Assembly: GCF_900177645.1 (NCBI RefSeq)
Contig: NZ_FXAO01000005.1
Coordinates: 206,143 to 270,142, forward strand
Origin: Arenibacter troitsensis
Lineage (GTDB): Bacteria; Bacteroidota; Bacteroidia; Flavobacteriales; Flavobacteriaceae
Reading direction: 5' to 3'
Length of the DNA stretch: 64,000 nt
A model generated the notes under the pieces. The model made no database searches, was not told the DNA's origin, and worked only from the letters and a program-made list of their open reading frames with translations. Both the position numbers and the translations under genes were made by a program. The stretch's first letter is position 1. Every line of letters begins with the position of its first letter. Positions 17,159 through 26,985 of the stretch are shown in pieces.

Positions 17159-20100
17159 TTATTTCTTGCCTAGAATTTTACGCAATAGCTCTTTAAAGCT
17201 ATCGAAGTCCACTTGATAGGAAAGTCCGACACCCTGTGTATATCCCTGACGATCTGCCAAAAATTGTTGGATTTCATTTTCCCTATTGAAAATTTTGGCA
17301 CTTAGGGTACCTTCTTCGTTCAACAAAATCTGCACTTCCACATCTCCAGCAACCACCGTTTCCGATACGCCACCAACGGGGACCCCTACCCTTCCATTGA
17401 GCAAGACCCTGTCACTGATCTGGGTAGACAGGGTTACCCCTAGCCTATTCTCTGTCTGAATATCCGTGCTCCTATCCAAAATTCCTTGTTCATAAGACAA
17501 TCCAAAATTTAATTTGTCGTTGTCGCCCGCCAATAAGGAGTTGAGTATCCCGGAGGCAGATTGAAGTAGGTTTCCCGTAACGGCCTGTTGGTTTATACTC
17601 GTCTGTTCATTTACAAAAGAGCCTTGTGCCAATAGAAAAAGGGCATTTTTTTCGGCAATGGTAGGATCCTGCAATCTGTATTCCAATTCGGATTTAACAA
17701 TGGAATTGGTACCCGGGAACTCTATCCTCCAATCTATAACCGGACTTTCCAATTCACCGGTTAGCCTTACCACTACATCGGTGGGTATACGTCTTGTATA
17801 TCCAGGATTATCCAAAAGCGGAGCGGGGTTTGCATTTAAGGAATAAACGGCTTCCATATTTAACTGTGCCGCCAAGGGCTCCCTTTCCCATGTAATGTTA
17901 CCTCCTGGTTTCACTTTAAAAGTCTTGTCCACAATACCACCAAACTTATAGCGAAACTGCCCAGTTACTACCACAAAGTCACCGTACATGTTAAATTTAC
18001 CGTTGGTATTGATTTCAATAAACAAAATTCCCGCACCTGTCCCCTTTAAGGAACTGCCAGTTTTGGTATCTACAACGATCTCAACCTCCGCATCCGGGGT
18101 AACATCCAGGTTAAAGGCCAGCTCAAGACCCTCCACCTCCTTTAAAACCCTTTGGCCCTTTTCCGTTTCCTCGACTTTCTTACCTACAAAATTGATAAAT
18201 GAAAAATCTCCAACGCTAACCACATCACTTATTGGGATTTTTAAGGACGTACCGCGTGCCGTTTCCCCATCTACATTGATAGTAAGGGCATTGGTAGGTC
18301 CAAATATTCTTCCCGTACCATTTAAATAACCGGCACCATAGTACAATACCTCTTCCTTAAATGGCGTATTAAGTATTAGAAAACGATCATTGTTGGTATC
18401 TACATCCAAATCCAAACTCCAATCCTTAAATAGCCTATGTGTAATGGTACCATCCAAGGTTGCCTTGGTCTTCATATCCACATCGGTAAGTTTGATCTTC
18501 TGAAAATTAAAGGTTTGGTCGGATAATTTTACCCTGGAGTATGGCGCAAAACTGTAATCTACATTTAAATATGGAATGGCAATACCAGCTTCATTCAAAG
18601 AGAGTACACCACTCCAATTAGGATTATTAATTGGCCCCTTAAGAATGGCACTTCCCTGCAACAGCCCCCTAATATTGGTGATGATACCCTCGCCCAACGG
18701 ACTAAACGGCTCTAAATTGAACTTATTGAAATCCACTATGAGATTTGCCTGGGGAATTTCTTCCCGATTGGAGATATTCCCAACTATACTGAGCTTCTCG
18801 GCCCCCTTATCCACTAAGGTAGTGTTTACCACAAAATCTGTCAAATCCCTATTGCCCACTATACCTATCGCCAAATCTCCCAAGGTTATATTGTTGACCC
18901 CAAAGTTCTTGATATTCAAATTGGAGGACGGCAGGTAAACATTGTCTTTCTGTAACACGTTCAAGGTACCGTTCACCTCCCCATGCAACTTAAGACTATC
19001 TATAGCGGGCGTAATCTTACCAAGGGTTACTATCTTAAATTGCAGCTCAACATCCTTATAAGTAGAATCGGCCAATTGCCCCCTTAAACGAATCTGTTCC
19101 TGTTCATTATTGTTCATTACCACTTCCTCAATGGTAATGCTATCCAAGGTTTTATTGAGGATTACCTTATTCTTATTGTTCCCATCCTTATTGAGTATCC
19201 ATTTGTTTCCCTTAAAACTAATATCGGAAGTTTTTAGACCAATAACAGATTTGTTCTCCTTGTTGAAGGTATGGTAGAAATTGAGATTGTAACTATCATT
19301 ATATTCACTACCCCCTTTAAATTCCGTTCTAAAAAACAGGGTATCCTTTAAGGTAGTATTGATCAGATTAAAATCTTTTACATCATAATAGGGAGTTGCC
19401 AGATCCCCAATAGAAACGTAGGTATTGAATAATGGGTTTTTGTTGTCTATCTTAACGTCTATACTATCCAATTCATTACCATAGGCCACTATACTGGGCG
19501 ATTTGAACGTTAGTTTAAAATCCCCTTCATCGGCAATGATATTGCCCCTAATAAAAGTATTGGGATCAAACTTCACCTCTGGAAAAAACACATCCACAAT
19601 CTTGTTGTAAATTTTGAAATTGAATGCCAGTCGCTGATTTGCCGATATATTGAACGGTCTATAATTGGTGTAAATACTTCCCAAGGAATTTTGCAGCAAC
19701 CTACCGAGCTCCTTGACTTTAAAATTACCCTTCAAATAACCGGTAATAATATCGGGCGAATTAATATCGATAATTCGGGTACTGTCGTTTTCAAAGGTAG
19801 ACGAGACCTTAAAATCCTCAAAATAGTAGGTCTCGTTCTTGTTCTGGTAATTGGTTTTGGTAAATTTTATATCCCCAACAATATTGTCCAAGGAATTACC
19901 ACTGATATCCATATTTATATCACCCTTAAAAATGGACACACTATCATTTATAAAATTTATCCTTTTAAGATCTGCATAGTCTACCGAAGCGATAAAATTG
20001 AAATTATTCCTGTTTTCCGCAAAATCGGCCAATCCCTTAAAGCTAAATTGAATATTTTCATCACTGCACAGCAGGGAACCATCAAAAAGCTGCTCTTTAA

Positions 20101-21487
20101 TTATACCGGACACGTTGACATCCTTATAGTCGTAGCCATTAAAATTTATGGAATACACCTGCCCTATTACCTCGGTGTTTAAATATTCCATGACCATCCC
20201 CTTGCCTTCCACATTAAAATCCAGATTTGTAATACCCACCTTAGCGGATTCGATTAAATTTCCAAGATCAAAATCGATCAAAGACACAAAACCCTTATAG
20301 GAGGCATCGTCTATATGATCAATATCGGTAAGTTCCAGGTCCACATAACTACTTCCAATAAGGGTATTGATGTTGGCCTTGGTATTTATGGAAGATTCCG
20401 TGATAAGGGCATCTCCCCTAACCGTAAACTGACCCAATTTCTGAATCGAGGAGGGCAACACGTCAAGAATATTGGGGAGCAAGGCCCTGAGCTCATAGTA
20501 ACTGGAGGTAACGTTCTTCATATTGGCCTCTAGCTCAAAGCCGACATCCTTCGTAAACAGGTTCTTGAAATTAAAATCTCCACGAATTCCCGTATTATCC
20601 GTTGTTAAAAACAGATCGTTCGTATTCAAATCGTTCAGCACCCCATCAACCATAGTGGAGAACGAAACTACAATATCACTCCCAAATTCATTATAGAGTA
20701 AGTTCACTTCATTTAAGGCCACCGTAGATTCCACGAATTCGGCATCAATCCTTACCTTATTCAAAAAGTCCTTAAAATCTTCCCGTTCATAATTGAATAT
20801 CACCTTGCCAGATAAATGGGATTGAGGGGTTTTGATGCTCAGGGAGTCAAAACGCATCTGCTGTTTGGTATACTTAAATTCGGTGGCCATTTCATTAACT
20901 ACCACCCCTCTTTTACTATTGAAGGACATTTTTTCAATATTGGATGTAACATCCGGACCAACAATGGTAAAATCGGAAGCGGAAATATTAAGATCCACAA
21001 AATTCAACATTTCGGCAGTCTCCCTATTTTCGTCTATGAGCCTAAATTTACTATCGCTTATTTCTACATCTGAGGAAGAAAAATAAAAGGGGGGCGTACC
21101 TGGGGCCCTAGGTTTTTTATCATCCAACTTGTCAATAAATACCTCAAGATTGGTACTCTGGTCATCCTGATAGGTCCTCAACTTAAAATTGAGTCGCTCA
21201 ATGGCTATATCGCCAAATTCCAATTTACCGTTCACCAAATTGCGAACGTTAAGGATGGAGGTACTTAGATTATCTATATAGAACAGGGTATCCTGTTTAT
21301 AATCCTCAATATAAACCCCTTTAAGCGAGGTATCCCATGAAATTAATGAAATCCTTAAACGATCTATATTAATATTGGTACCAAATTCCTTATTGATCTC
21401 CGCGGTAGCATACTTGGCAAAACGGGTCTGGACAAATGGCAAGGAAAGTATAACACTGCCCAAAACGCAAATAAGAACGAGCACCAA
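17159..21487 (-). CDS. tamB: TamB-like translocation and assembly module protein (start uncertain)
   Basis: This 1442-residue protein has an N-terminal membrane anchor, a very long beta-rich repetitive domain, and a C-terminal DUF490 (TamB) region ending SYQVDFDSFKELLRKILGKK. TamB-type proteins span the periplasm and move lipids or help assemble outer-membrane proteins. The shown start is a TTG at 21487. Translation of the same frame continues upstream as PIKKLRKILVRVFL before a stop at 21532, which is a proper basic N-terminus for the anchor. No ATG, GTG or TTG precedes it in that stretch; only ATC, ATT or CTG codons would include it. The real start is therefore probably upstream of 21487. 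The gene diverges from tsaD. Confidence 0.85.
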   Translation of the reverse strand: MVLVLICVLGSVILSLPFVQTRFAKYATAEINKEFGTNINIDRLRISLISWDTSLKGVYIEDYKQDTLFYIDNLSTSILNVRNLVNGKLEFGDIAIERLNFKLRTYQDDQSTNLEVFIDKLDDKKPRAPGTPPFYFSSSDVEISDSKFRLIDENRETAEMLNFVDLNISASDFTIVGPDVTSNIEKMSFNSKRGVVVNEMATEFKYTKQQMRFDSLSIKTPQSHLSGKVIFNYEREDFKDFLNKVRIDAEFVESTVALNEVNLLYNEFGSDIVVSFSTMVDGVLNDLNTNDLFLTTDNTGIRGDFNFKNLFTKDVGFELEANMKNVTSSYYELRALLPNILDVLPSSIQKLGQFTVRGDALITESSINTKANINTLIGSSYVDLELTDIDHIDDASYKGFVSLIDFDLGNLIESAKVGITNLDFNVEGKGMVMEYLNTEVIGQVYSINFNGYDYKDVNVSGIIKEQLFDGSLLCSDENIQFSFKGLADFAENRNNFNFIASVDYADLKRINFINDSVSIFKGDINMDISGNSLDNIVGDIKFTKTNYQNKNETYYFEDFKVSSTFENDSTRIIDINSPDIITGYLKGNFKVKELGRLLQNSLGSIYTNYRPFNISANQRLAFNFKIYNKIVDVFFPEVKFDPNTFIRGNIIADEGDFKLTFKSPSIVAYGNELDSIDVKIDNKNPLFNTYVSIGDLATPYYDVKDFNLINTTLKDTLFFRTEFKGGSEYNDSYNLNFYHTFNKENKSVIGLKTSDISFKGNKWILNKDGNNKNKVILNKTLDSITIEEVVMNNNEQEQIRLRGQLADSTYKDVELQFKIVTLGKITPAIDSLKLHGEVNGTLNVLQKDNVYLPSSNLNIKNFGVNNITLGDLAIGIVGNRDLTDFVVNTTLVDKGAEKLSIVGNISNREEIPQANLIVDFNKFNLEPFSPLGEGIITNIRGLLQGSAILKGPINNPNWSGVLSLNEAGIAIPYLNVDYSFAPYSRVKLSDQTFNFQKIKLTDVDMKTKATLDGTITHRLFKDWSLDLDVDTNNDRFLILNTPFKEEVLYYGAGYLNGTGRIFGPTNALTINVDGETARGTSLKIPISDVVSVGDFSFINFVGKKVEETEKGQRVLKEVEGLELAFNLDVTPDAEVEIVVDTKTGSSLKGTGAGILFIEINTNGKFNMYGDFVVVTGQFRYKFGGIVDKTFKVKPGGNITWEREPLAAQLNMEAVYSLNANPAPLLDNPGYTRRIPTDVVVRLTGELESPVIDWRIEFPGTNSIVKSELEYRLQDPTIAEKNALFLLAQGSFVNEQTSINQQAVTGNLLQSASGILNSLLAGDNDKLNFGLSYEQGILDRSTDIQTENRLGVTLSTQISDRVLLNGRVGVPVGGVSETVVAGDVEVQILLNEEGTLSAKIFNRENEIQQFLADRQGYTQGVGLSYQVDFDSFKELLRKILGKK

Positions 21488-21518
21488 AAATACTCTGACC
21501 AGAATTTTTCTTAATTTT

Positions 21519-21545
21519 TTGATAGGGCTTTATGTTTTACCTTTG
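21519..21545 (+). promoter_or_regulatory. Promoter of tsaD
   Basis: TTG (21519-21521), a 16-bp spacer and TACCTTTG (21538-21545) resemble the Bacteroidota consensus, with a slightly short spacer. The expected start is near 21550, about 20 nt before the GTG start of tsaD. The region also contains the undetermined start of tamB on the other strand. Confidence 0.45.
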
Positions 21546-21571
21546 TACATTCAAATTTTATTCCAAACAAA

Positions 21572-22597
21572 GTGGATAATAAAACTATTTATATTTTAGC
21601 CATTGAATCCTCGTGCGATGACACTTCTGCCGCCGTATTGTGCAACAATAGGAAACTAAGCAATATTGTGGCCACGCAAAAAATACATGAGGAATACGGC
21701 GGGGTTGTTCCCGAACTTGCCTCACGGGCACACCAACAAAACATAGTCCCTGTGGTGCACCAAGCATTAGCCAAAGCAAATATCGATAAAAAACAGTTAT
21801 CCGCCATAGCTTTTACACGCGGACCAGGACTTATGGGATCTTTATTGGTAGGAACCTCTTTTGCCAAATCCCTATCCTTGGGATTGGGTATTCCTTTAAT
21901 TGAGGTAAACCATATGCAAGCCCATATTTTATCGCACTTTATTGAGGAAGAAAATTATAAAATGCCCTCCTTTCCCTTTTTGGCAATGACCATTAGTGGA
22001 GGACATACGCAAATAGTACTGGTAAAGGATTACTTCGACATGGAAATTTTAGGCGAATCCTTGGATGATGCAGTAGGCGAAGCCTATGACAAGAGTGCAA
22101 AAATATTGGGACTACCGTATCCAGGTGGACCCTTGGTAGACAAATATGCACAGTTGGGAAACCCCAAAGCTTTCCCTTTTCCCAAACCCAAGGTAGATGG
22201 ACTAAACTTTAGTTTTAGCGGTCTAAAGACGAGTATTCTGTACTTCATACAACGAGAAACAAAAAACAACCCCAATTTTATTGCCGAAAATTTGAACGAT
22301 ATCTGTGCCTCCATCCAATATACCATCATCAACATACTAATGGATAAAATAAAGAAGGCCGCAAAGCAGACTGGAATAACACAAGTAGCCATTGGGGGTG
22401 GAGTATCTGCAAATTCGGGCATTAGACAGGCCCTTAAAAAAGCAGAGGAAAAATGGGGATGGAATACCTACATCCCTAAATTTGAATATTGCACGGATAA
22501 TGCAGCCATGATCGGCATTGTAGGATATTTAAAATACAAAGAAATGGACTTTGTAGATCAAAGTATTACTGCCAAGGCAAGATATGTAATCCAATAA
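21572..22597 (+). CDS. tsaD: tRNA N6-adenosine threonylcarbamoyltransferase TsaD
   Basis: The 341-residue ASKHA protein starts at GTG 21572. It shows AIESSCDDTSAAVL at the N-terminus, the metal-binding HMQAHILSHF near residue 112, MTISGGHTQIVLV near 140, GEAYDKSAKILGLPYPGGP near 170 and DNAAMIG near the C-terminus. With TsaB, TsaC and TsaE it makes the t6A modification at tRNA position 37, an essential step. It stands alone, divergent from tamB. Confidence 0.97.
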   Translation: MDNKTIYILAIESSCDDTSAAVLCNNRKLSNIVATQKIHEEYGGVVPELASRAHQQNIVPVVHQALAKANIDKKQLSAIAFTRGPGLMGSLLVGTSFAKSLSLGLGIPLIEVNHMQAHILSHFIEEENYKMPSFPFLAMTISGGHTQIVLVKDYFDMEILGESLDDAVGEAYDKSAKILGLPYPGGPLVDKYAQLGNPKAFPFPKPKVDGLNFSFSGLKTSILYFIQRETKNNPNFIAENLNDICASIQYTIINILMDKIKKAAKQTGITQVAIGGGVSANSGIRQALKKAEEKWGWNTYIPKFEYCTDNAAMIGIVGYLKYKEMDFVDQSITAKARYVIQ

Positions 22598-22640
22598 AAA
22601 CGTAGGCAGTTCAAGGGCTTACTGATTACTTGATTTAAAT

Positions 22641-22657
22641 TTCCGGTTAATCCGGAA
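22641..22657. other. Small hairpin between tsaD and the TfoX-like gene
   Basis: TTCCGG-TTAAT-CCGGAA forms a 6-bp stem with a 5-nt loop, and another CCGG follows. No T run follows, so it is a weak terminator at best. Confidence 0.3.
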
Positions 22658-22705
22658 TCCGGTTCAAGCATTTTTGGAATTCGTATCTTGAAAATTTAAA
22701 ATAAT

Positions 22706-23053
22706 ATGGCATACGACGAACAATTTGCACAGAGAATCAGGGCTAGTTTTGAATTGCAGCCCCAAGACGTCCGAACAAATATTACCGAAAAGAAAATGTT
22801 TGGAGGAATTGCCTTTTTGTACTGTGGCAAAATGACCGTAGGTATTATAAAAGAAAATCTTATGGTAAGGGTCGTCTCCAGTAAAATGGATAGGATCCTA
22901 AGTACAGAACATGTAAGGCCCATGGATTTTGCAAAACGCCCCATGAAGGAATTTGTCTATGTTTCCCAAGAGGGAATTGCCACCGAGGAGCAATTATTAA
23001 ATTACATTGAATTAGGACTGGAACACGCCAAACAAAAATTGAACGAACTGTAA
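22706..23053 (+). CDS. TfoX/Sxy N-terminal-domain protein
   Basis: The 115-residue protein is a stand-alone TfoX N-terminal domain, with the family pattern KKMFGGIAFLYCGKM at about 30-44 and RPMDFAKRPMKEFVYV near 72-87. Single-domain members are common in Bacteroidota. They are not proven to act in competence as E. coli Sxy does. It lies 16 bp before rsmE and may share a transcript. Confidence 0.85.
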   Translation: MAYDEQFAQRIRASFELQPQDVRTNITEKKMFGGIAFLYCGKMTVGIIKENLMVRVVSSKMDRILSTEHVRPMDFAKRPMKEFVYVSQEGIATEEQLLNYIELGLEHAKQKLNEL

Positions 23054-23069
23054 ATATCACTACTAGCGC

Positions 23070-23774
23070 ATGCAACTTTTCTACCATCCCGAATTAGAAG
23101 CCAAGACCGAACAATTTATTTTTCCACCCGATGAAAGTCGGCATATTTCCAAAGTTTTGCGAAAAAGTTCGGGCGATATTTTGCAGATCACCAATGGAAA
23201 AGGGCTTTGGTTTGAAGCCGAAATACTTGTTCCCGACCATAAAAAATGTAGGGCAAAAATAATTTCACAAACCCAGGTACCGCCAAAACCATATCAACTG
23301 CATATGGCAGTGGCTCCAACAAAACTCAACGACCGCTTTGAATGGTTTTTGGAGAAAGCTACGGAAATTGGAGTTCATCAAATTACCCCCATTATTTGTG
23401 ACCATTCCGAGAGAAAGGTCATTAAAATGGACAGAATGGAGAAGGTGATCCAAGCCGCCATGAAACAATCGCTCCAATCCTATTTGCCTCAGTTAAATCC
23501 TGCCATTTCCTTTAAAGAATATATGGCCCTACCCAAGAATGGGGAATTGTACATAGCCCATTGCGAGGAAGACAAAAAAAAGGAACTGTCCCATTGTGCA
23601 GTGGCCAAGAAAAATACTACCATATTAATTGGCCCTGAAGGCGATTTTTCTTCTGAAGAGATACAGTTGGCCTTGGACAACGGATTTGAAGCGGTTGCTT
23701 TGGGAAACACAAGATTGCGTACGGAAACCGCGGCCATAGTGGCCTGTACCACCATTGCCCTAATTAATCTATAA
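23070..23774 (+). CDS. rsmE: 16S rRNA (uracil-1498-N3)-methyltransferase
   Basis: The 234-residue protein has an N-terminal PUA-like domain (RHISKVLRKSSGD) and a C-terminal SPOUT knot with IGPEGDFSSEE near residue 190 and ALGNTRLRTETAA near 212, the RsmE signatures. It methylates U1498 of 16S rRNA. The preceding TfoX-like gene is 16 bp away. Confidence 0.95.
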   Translation: MQLFYHPELEAKTEQFIFPPDESRHISKVLRKSSGDILQITNGKGLWFEAEILVPDHKKCRAKIISQTQVPPKPYQLHMAVAPTKLNDRFEWFLEKATEIGVHQITPIICDHSERKVIKMDRMEKVIQAAMKQSLQSYLPQLNPAISFKEYMALPKNGELYIAHCEEDKKKELSHCAVAKKNTTILIGPEGDFSSEEIQLALDNGFEAVALGNTRLRTETAAIVACTTIALINL

Positions 23775-23862
23775 TACGCGGTTAGCAGATTTCTTGGGAA
23801 GGTATACTACTAGTTAATTTATTTTTTACCAAAACAAGGAATGTTATCCGTAGCCCTTTTAG

Positions 23863-23892
23863 TTTTTTAACTGGTTAATATTCTTAAATTTG
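23863..23892 (+). promoter_or_regulatory. Promoter of the DUF4159 gene
   Basis: TAAATTTG (23885-23892) is a perfect -7 box, with a T-rich tract about 17-22 bp upstream as a weak -33 element. The ATG at 23917 follows after 24 nt. Confidence 0.4.
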
Positions 23893-23916
23893 AATACCCT
23901 AATAGTCCGAGTGTAC

Positions 23917-24567
23917 ATGAAGCAGCTAGTTATAATATTATTGATTTTCAATTTTTATTTGGCAGAAAGTGCATATGCTCAGGAAATTGCCACATTAAAA
24001 TATGGGGGTGGCGGTGATTGGTACGCCAACCCAACAGGACTTCCCAACCTAATTAAATTCTGCAACCAACAACTAAGGACTACCATAGCGCCCAAGCCGC
24101 AAACCGTGGAGGTAGGCAGCTCCAATATTTTTCAATATCCATTTATACATATGACTGGGCATGGAAACATATTCTTTTCCGAAGAGGAAGCTGAAAACTT
24201 AAGAACCTATTTATTGGCAGGAGGATTTTTACACATAGATGACAATTATGGCATGGAACCCTACCTGCGCAAAGAACTCGCCAAAGTATTTCCGGAAAAG
24301 GAACTCACGGAATTAGGTACGGACCACCCCATATTTAGCCAACAATTCCAATTTCCAAAAGGATTGCCCAAGATACATGAGCATGATGGCAAAAGGCCGC
24401 AGGCGTTTGGCATCTTTGAACAGAACCGCCTTATCCTTCTTTTTACATTTGAAAGCGACCTTGGGGACGGATGGGAAGACCCAGAAGTGCATAACGACCC
24501 CCAAGATGTACGTCTTAAGGCTTTACAAATGGGGGCCAATATAATCTCCTATGTTTTTAAAAGTTAA
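23917..24567 (+). CDS. DUF4159 domain secreted protein
   Basis: I start at ATG 23917, which gives a clean signal peptide (MKQLVIILLIFNFYL, cut near YAQE) and 216 residues. An upstream TTG lies inside the -7 box. The mature part opens with ATLKYGGGGDWYANPTGL and includes FPFIHMTGHGN-like and GGFLHIDDNYG stretches typical of DUF4159, a glutamine-amidotransferase-like fold without a known reaction. In Bacteroidota it usually stands near MoxR/VWA or AI-2E-type genes. The AI-2E-family gene follows after 3 bp, so the two are co-transcribed. Confidence 0.85.
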   Translation: MKQLVIILLIFNFYLAESAYAQEIATLKYGGGGDWYANPTGLPNLIKFCNQQLRTTIAPKPQTVEVGSSNIFQYPFIHMTGHGNIFFSEEEAENLRTYLLAGGFLHIDDNYGMEPYLRKELAKVFPEKELTELGTDHPIFSQQFQFPKGLPKIHEHDGKRPQAFGIFEQNRLILLFTFESDLGDGWEDPEVHNDPQDVRLKALQMGANIISYVFKS

Positions 24568-24570
24568 AAT

Positions 24571-25659
24571 ATGACATCAAAGACCATTGCAGAAGGTATT
24601 CTAAGGGCTCTGGGCGTTATTCTAGCCATAGCAATCCTTCTTGCTTTCCTGTATAAAATTAGTGCGGTTTTAATATACATAGCCATAGCGGCAGTTGCCA
24701 GTTTGATAGGCCGCCCCATTGTTTTATTTTTTCGTCAGAAGTTAAAATTCAACAATACCGTGGCGGTAATCATAACTATGATATTCCTTGTTGGGGTAGT
24801 TGCGGGCGTCATTGCCCTATTTGTGCCCTTACTTATTCAACAGGGTCAGAACCTATCCCTTCTCAACATCGATGCCTTACAGACCAATTTGGAGGACTTG
24901 TACCGCCAGTTACTGCAATATATCGGAGTTAAATCCGAGGATTTGGAACAAAGCATTAAAGATTCACATTTATTTTCCAATCTTAACTTTGGAATACTTC
25001 CAGATTTCCTAAACTCCATAATCGGCATATTGGGGAGTCTTAGCGTAGGACTGTTTTCCGTACTCTTTATAGCCTTCTTTTTTTTAAAGGACAGTAAACT
25101 TTTTGAAGAATCCATACTCACCCTAATCCCTGACAATAAGGAAAATAGATTTCAACATTCCATGGAAACCATCAAAAATTTGCTATCCCGGTACTTTGTA
25201 GGCCTGGTGTTCCAAATCTTGATCCTCTTTGTCATTTATTCCATTGTCCTTTTCGTTTTTGGAATCGAAAATGCCATAGTAATCGCCTTTCTCTGTGCCC
25301 TTCTCAACCTTATCCCTTATATAGGCCCCATTATTGGAGGGATTTTAATGGCGGTTTTAACCATGACCAGTAATGTGGGAGCCGATTTTAGTAGCGTTAT
25401 TTTGCCCAAAACCGGTTATGTAATGATTGGGTTTATTATAGGCCAATTGGTAGACAACTTTTTCTCCCAGCCTTTTATATTCTCTAGCAGCGTAAAATCG
25501 CACCCCTTGGAAATTTTCCTCATCATCATCATTGGAGGATTGCTCTTGGGAGTAACCGGAATGATTATAGCGGTTCCGGGCTATACGGCCATAAAGGTAA
25601 TCCTTAAGGAATTTTTCTCCGAGAATAAAATTGTAAAATCGCTTACAAAAAATTTATAA
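24571..25659 (+). CDS. AI-2E family (PerM/TqsA-like) permease
   Basis: The 362-residue membrane protein has about eight hydrophobic spans and the family's late motifs LLNLIPYIGPIIGGI near residue 245 and GGLLLGVTGMIIAVPGYTAI near 330. TqsA exports the AI-2 signal, but most relatives have other or unknown cargo. It is between the DUF4159 gene (3 bp) and a methyltransferase gene (7 bp) in a likely three-gene operon. Confidence 0.9.
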   Translation: MTSKTIAEGILRALGVILAIAILLAFLYKISAVLIYIAIAAVASLIGRPIVLFFRQKLKFNNTVAVIITMIFLVGVVAGVIALFVPLLIQQGQNLSLLNIDALQTNLEDLYRQLLQYIGVKSEDLEQSIKDSHLFSNLNFGILPDFLNSIIGILGSLSVGLFSVLFIAFFFLKDSKLFEESILTLIPDNKENRFQHSMETIKNLLSRYFVGLVFQILILFVIYSIVLFVFGIENAIVIAFLCALLNLIPYIGPIIGGILMAVLTMTSNVGADFSSVILPKTGYVMIGFIIGQLVDNFFSQPFIFSSSVKSHPLEIFLIIIIGGLLLGVTGMIIAVPGYTAIKVILKEFFSENKIVKSLTKNL

Positions 25660-25666
25660 TCCCACC

Positions 25667-26845
25667 TTGAACAAGAACATATTAACATCTCAAATTCAAA
25701 ATTTTATAAGCGAAAATTTAGGAACGGATCCTATTGCCCTTTTATTAAAGCCTTTAAATTTGGATGGTGTTACCAACAAGGAAATCACAGAACAAATCGA
25801 AGCCAAGAACAAGTGCAAGGACAAACTCCCAACTTGGTACCGCTCAGACAATATCTACTACCCCAACAAACTAAATATAGAACAGACATCCTCAGAAAAC
25901 ACCGCCCAATACAAGGCCGGGATGATAAGTGGGAAAGCGCTGTTGGACATGACCGGCGGCTTTGGGGTTGACAGTTATTTTTTCAGTTTCAACATAGGAC
26001 AGGTGCATCATTGTGAAATTAACAAGGATCTGTCCCAAATAGCCACACATAATTTTAAGACCTTGGGCAGGACCAATATCCATTGCCATGCCATGGATGG
26101 CATAGATTTTTTAAAAAGCTCGGAAGTCGATTTCGATTGGGTATTTATTGACCCCTCCCGTAGACATGATGCCAAAGGAAAGGTTTTTTTGCTGTCCGAT
26201 TGTATTCCGAATGTACCGGATAATCTAGATATTATTTTGGCCAAGGCGAACAATATTATGATAAAAACCTCGCCACTTCTAGACCTATCGGCTGGCCTAC
26301 GGGAGTTGCACTTCGTTAAGGAAATACATATTGTTGCGGTTAAAAATGAAGTGAAGGAAATACTATGGATATTGGAACGAGGCTATAAAAATGAGGTATT
26401 GGTAAAAACGGTAAACCTAAACGGATCGGCAATGGAACAGTTCAGCTTTTCCCTTGAAGATGAAAAATTAGCGATCTCCAACTACTCCGATCCCTTGGAG
26501 TATTTATACGAGCCCAATTCGGCCATACTAAAGTCTGGGGCTTTTAAAACCCTAGGCGATAAATTCAATATGCACAAGTTACATGATCACTCCCATTTAT
26601 ACACCCACGATCAATTATTGGATTTTCCCGGCAGGAGGTTCAAAGTTGTAAGGTCCATTCCCTTCAATAAAAAAGAATTACAAAAACTGGACGTAAAAAA
26701 AGCAAATATTACCATTCGGAATTTTCCGATCAGCGTGGCAGAAATAAGAAAAAGGTTTAAAATTAAGGATGGAGGGGAAGCGTATTTGTTTTTTACCACT
26801 AATCCGGAAGGTGAAAAAATTGTTGTTTATTGTCATAAATTATAA
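25667..26845 (+). CDS. Class I SAM methyltransferase with THUMP-like C-terminal domain
   Basis: The 392-residue protein is called from a TTG start at 25667; no ATG precedes it closely in the frame. The SAM motif is ALLDMTGGFGVDSYFFS near residue 90, with a later FIDPSRRHDA (a DPP-like catalytic loop) near 160. The C-terminal part (about 310-392) matches the THUMP-like domain of this Bacteroidota methyltransferase family. An RNA substrate is likely, but it is not known which. It is the last gene of the DUF4159 operon. Confidence 0.85.
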   Translation: MNKNILTSQIQNFISENLGTDPIALLLKPLNLDGVTNKEITEQIEAKNKCKDKLPTWYRSDNIYYPNKLNIEQTSSENTAQYKAGMISGKALLDMTGGFGVDSYFFSFNIGQVHHCEINKDLSQIATHNFKTLGRTNIHCHAMDGIDFLKSSEVDFDWVFIDPSRRHDAKGKVFLLSDCIPNVPDNLDIILAKANNIMIKTSPLLDLSAGLRELHFVKEIHIVAVKNEVKEILWILERGYKNEVLVKTVNLNGSAMEQFSFSLEDEKLAISNYSDPLEYLYEPNSAILKSGAFKTLGDKFNMHKLHDHSHLYTHDQLLDFPGRRFKVVRSIPFNKKELQKLDVKKANITIRNFPISVAEIRKRFKIKDGGEAYLFFTTNPEGEKIVVYCHKL

Positions 26846-26985
26846 GGGCAGTACGCAGCATTCTATAGCTACAATTAAGTAGCCTAATATTTGAGACTTC
26901 TCGTCGCTCATTCTTCGCTCTGTTCAAGTGAAGTCTAGATTTCACATGGAGTTACATAAATGATCTTTGAATCACTTAAACAATT
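26846..26985. repeat. Intergenic stretch with an inverted repeat
   Basis: The gap holds AGACTTC (26894-26900) facing GAAGTCT (26930-26936) around a sequence rich in CGCTC and TTCTTCGCTC. It resembles a decayed dispersed palindrome of a flavobacterial intergenic repeat, but copy number cannot be judged from one window. Confidence 0.25.
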
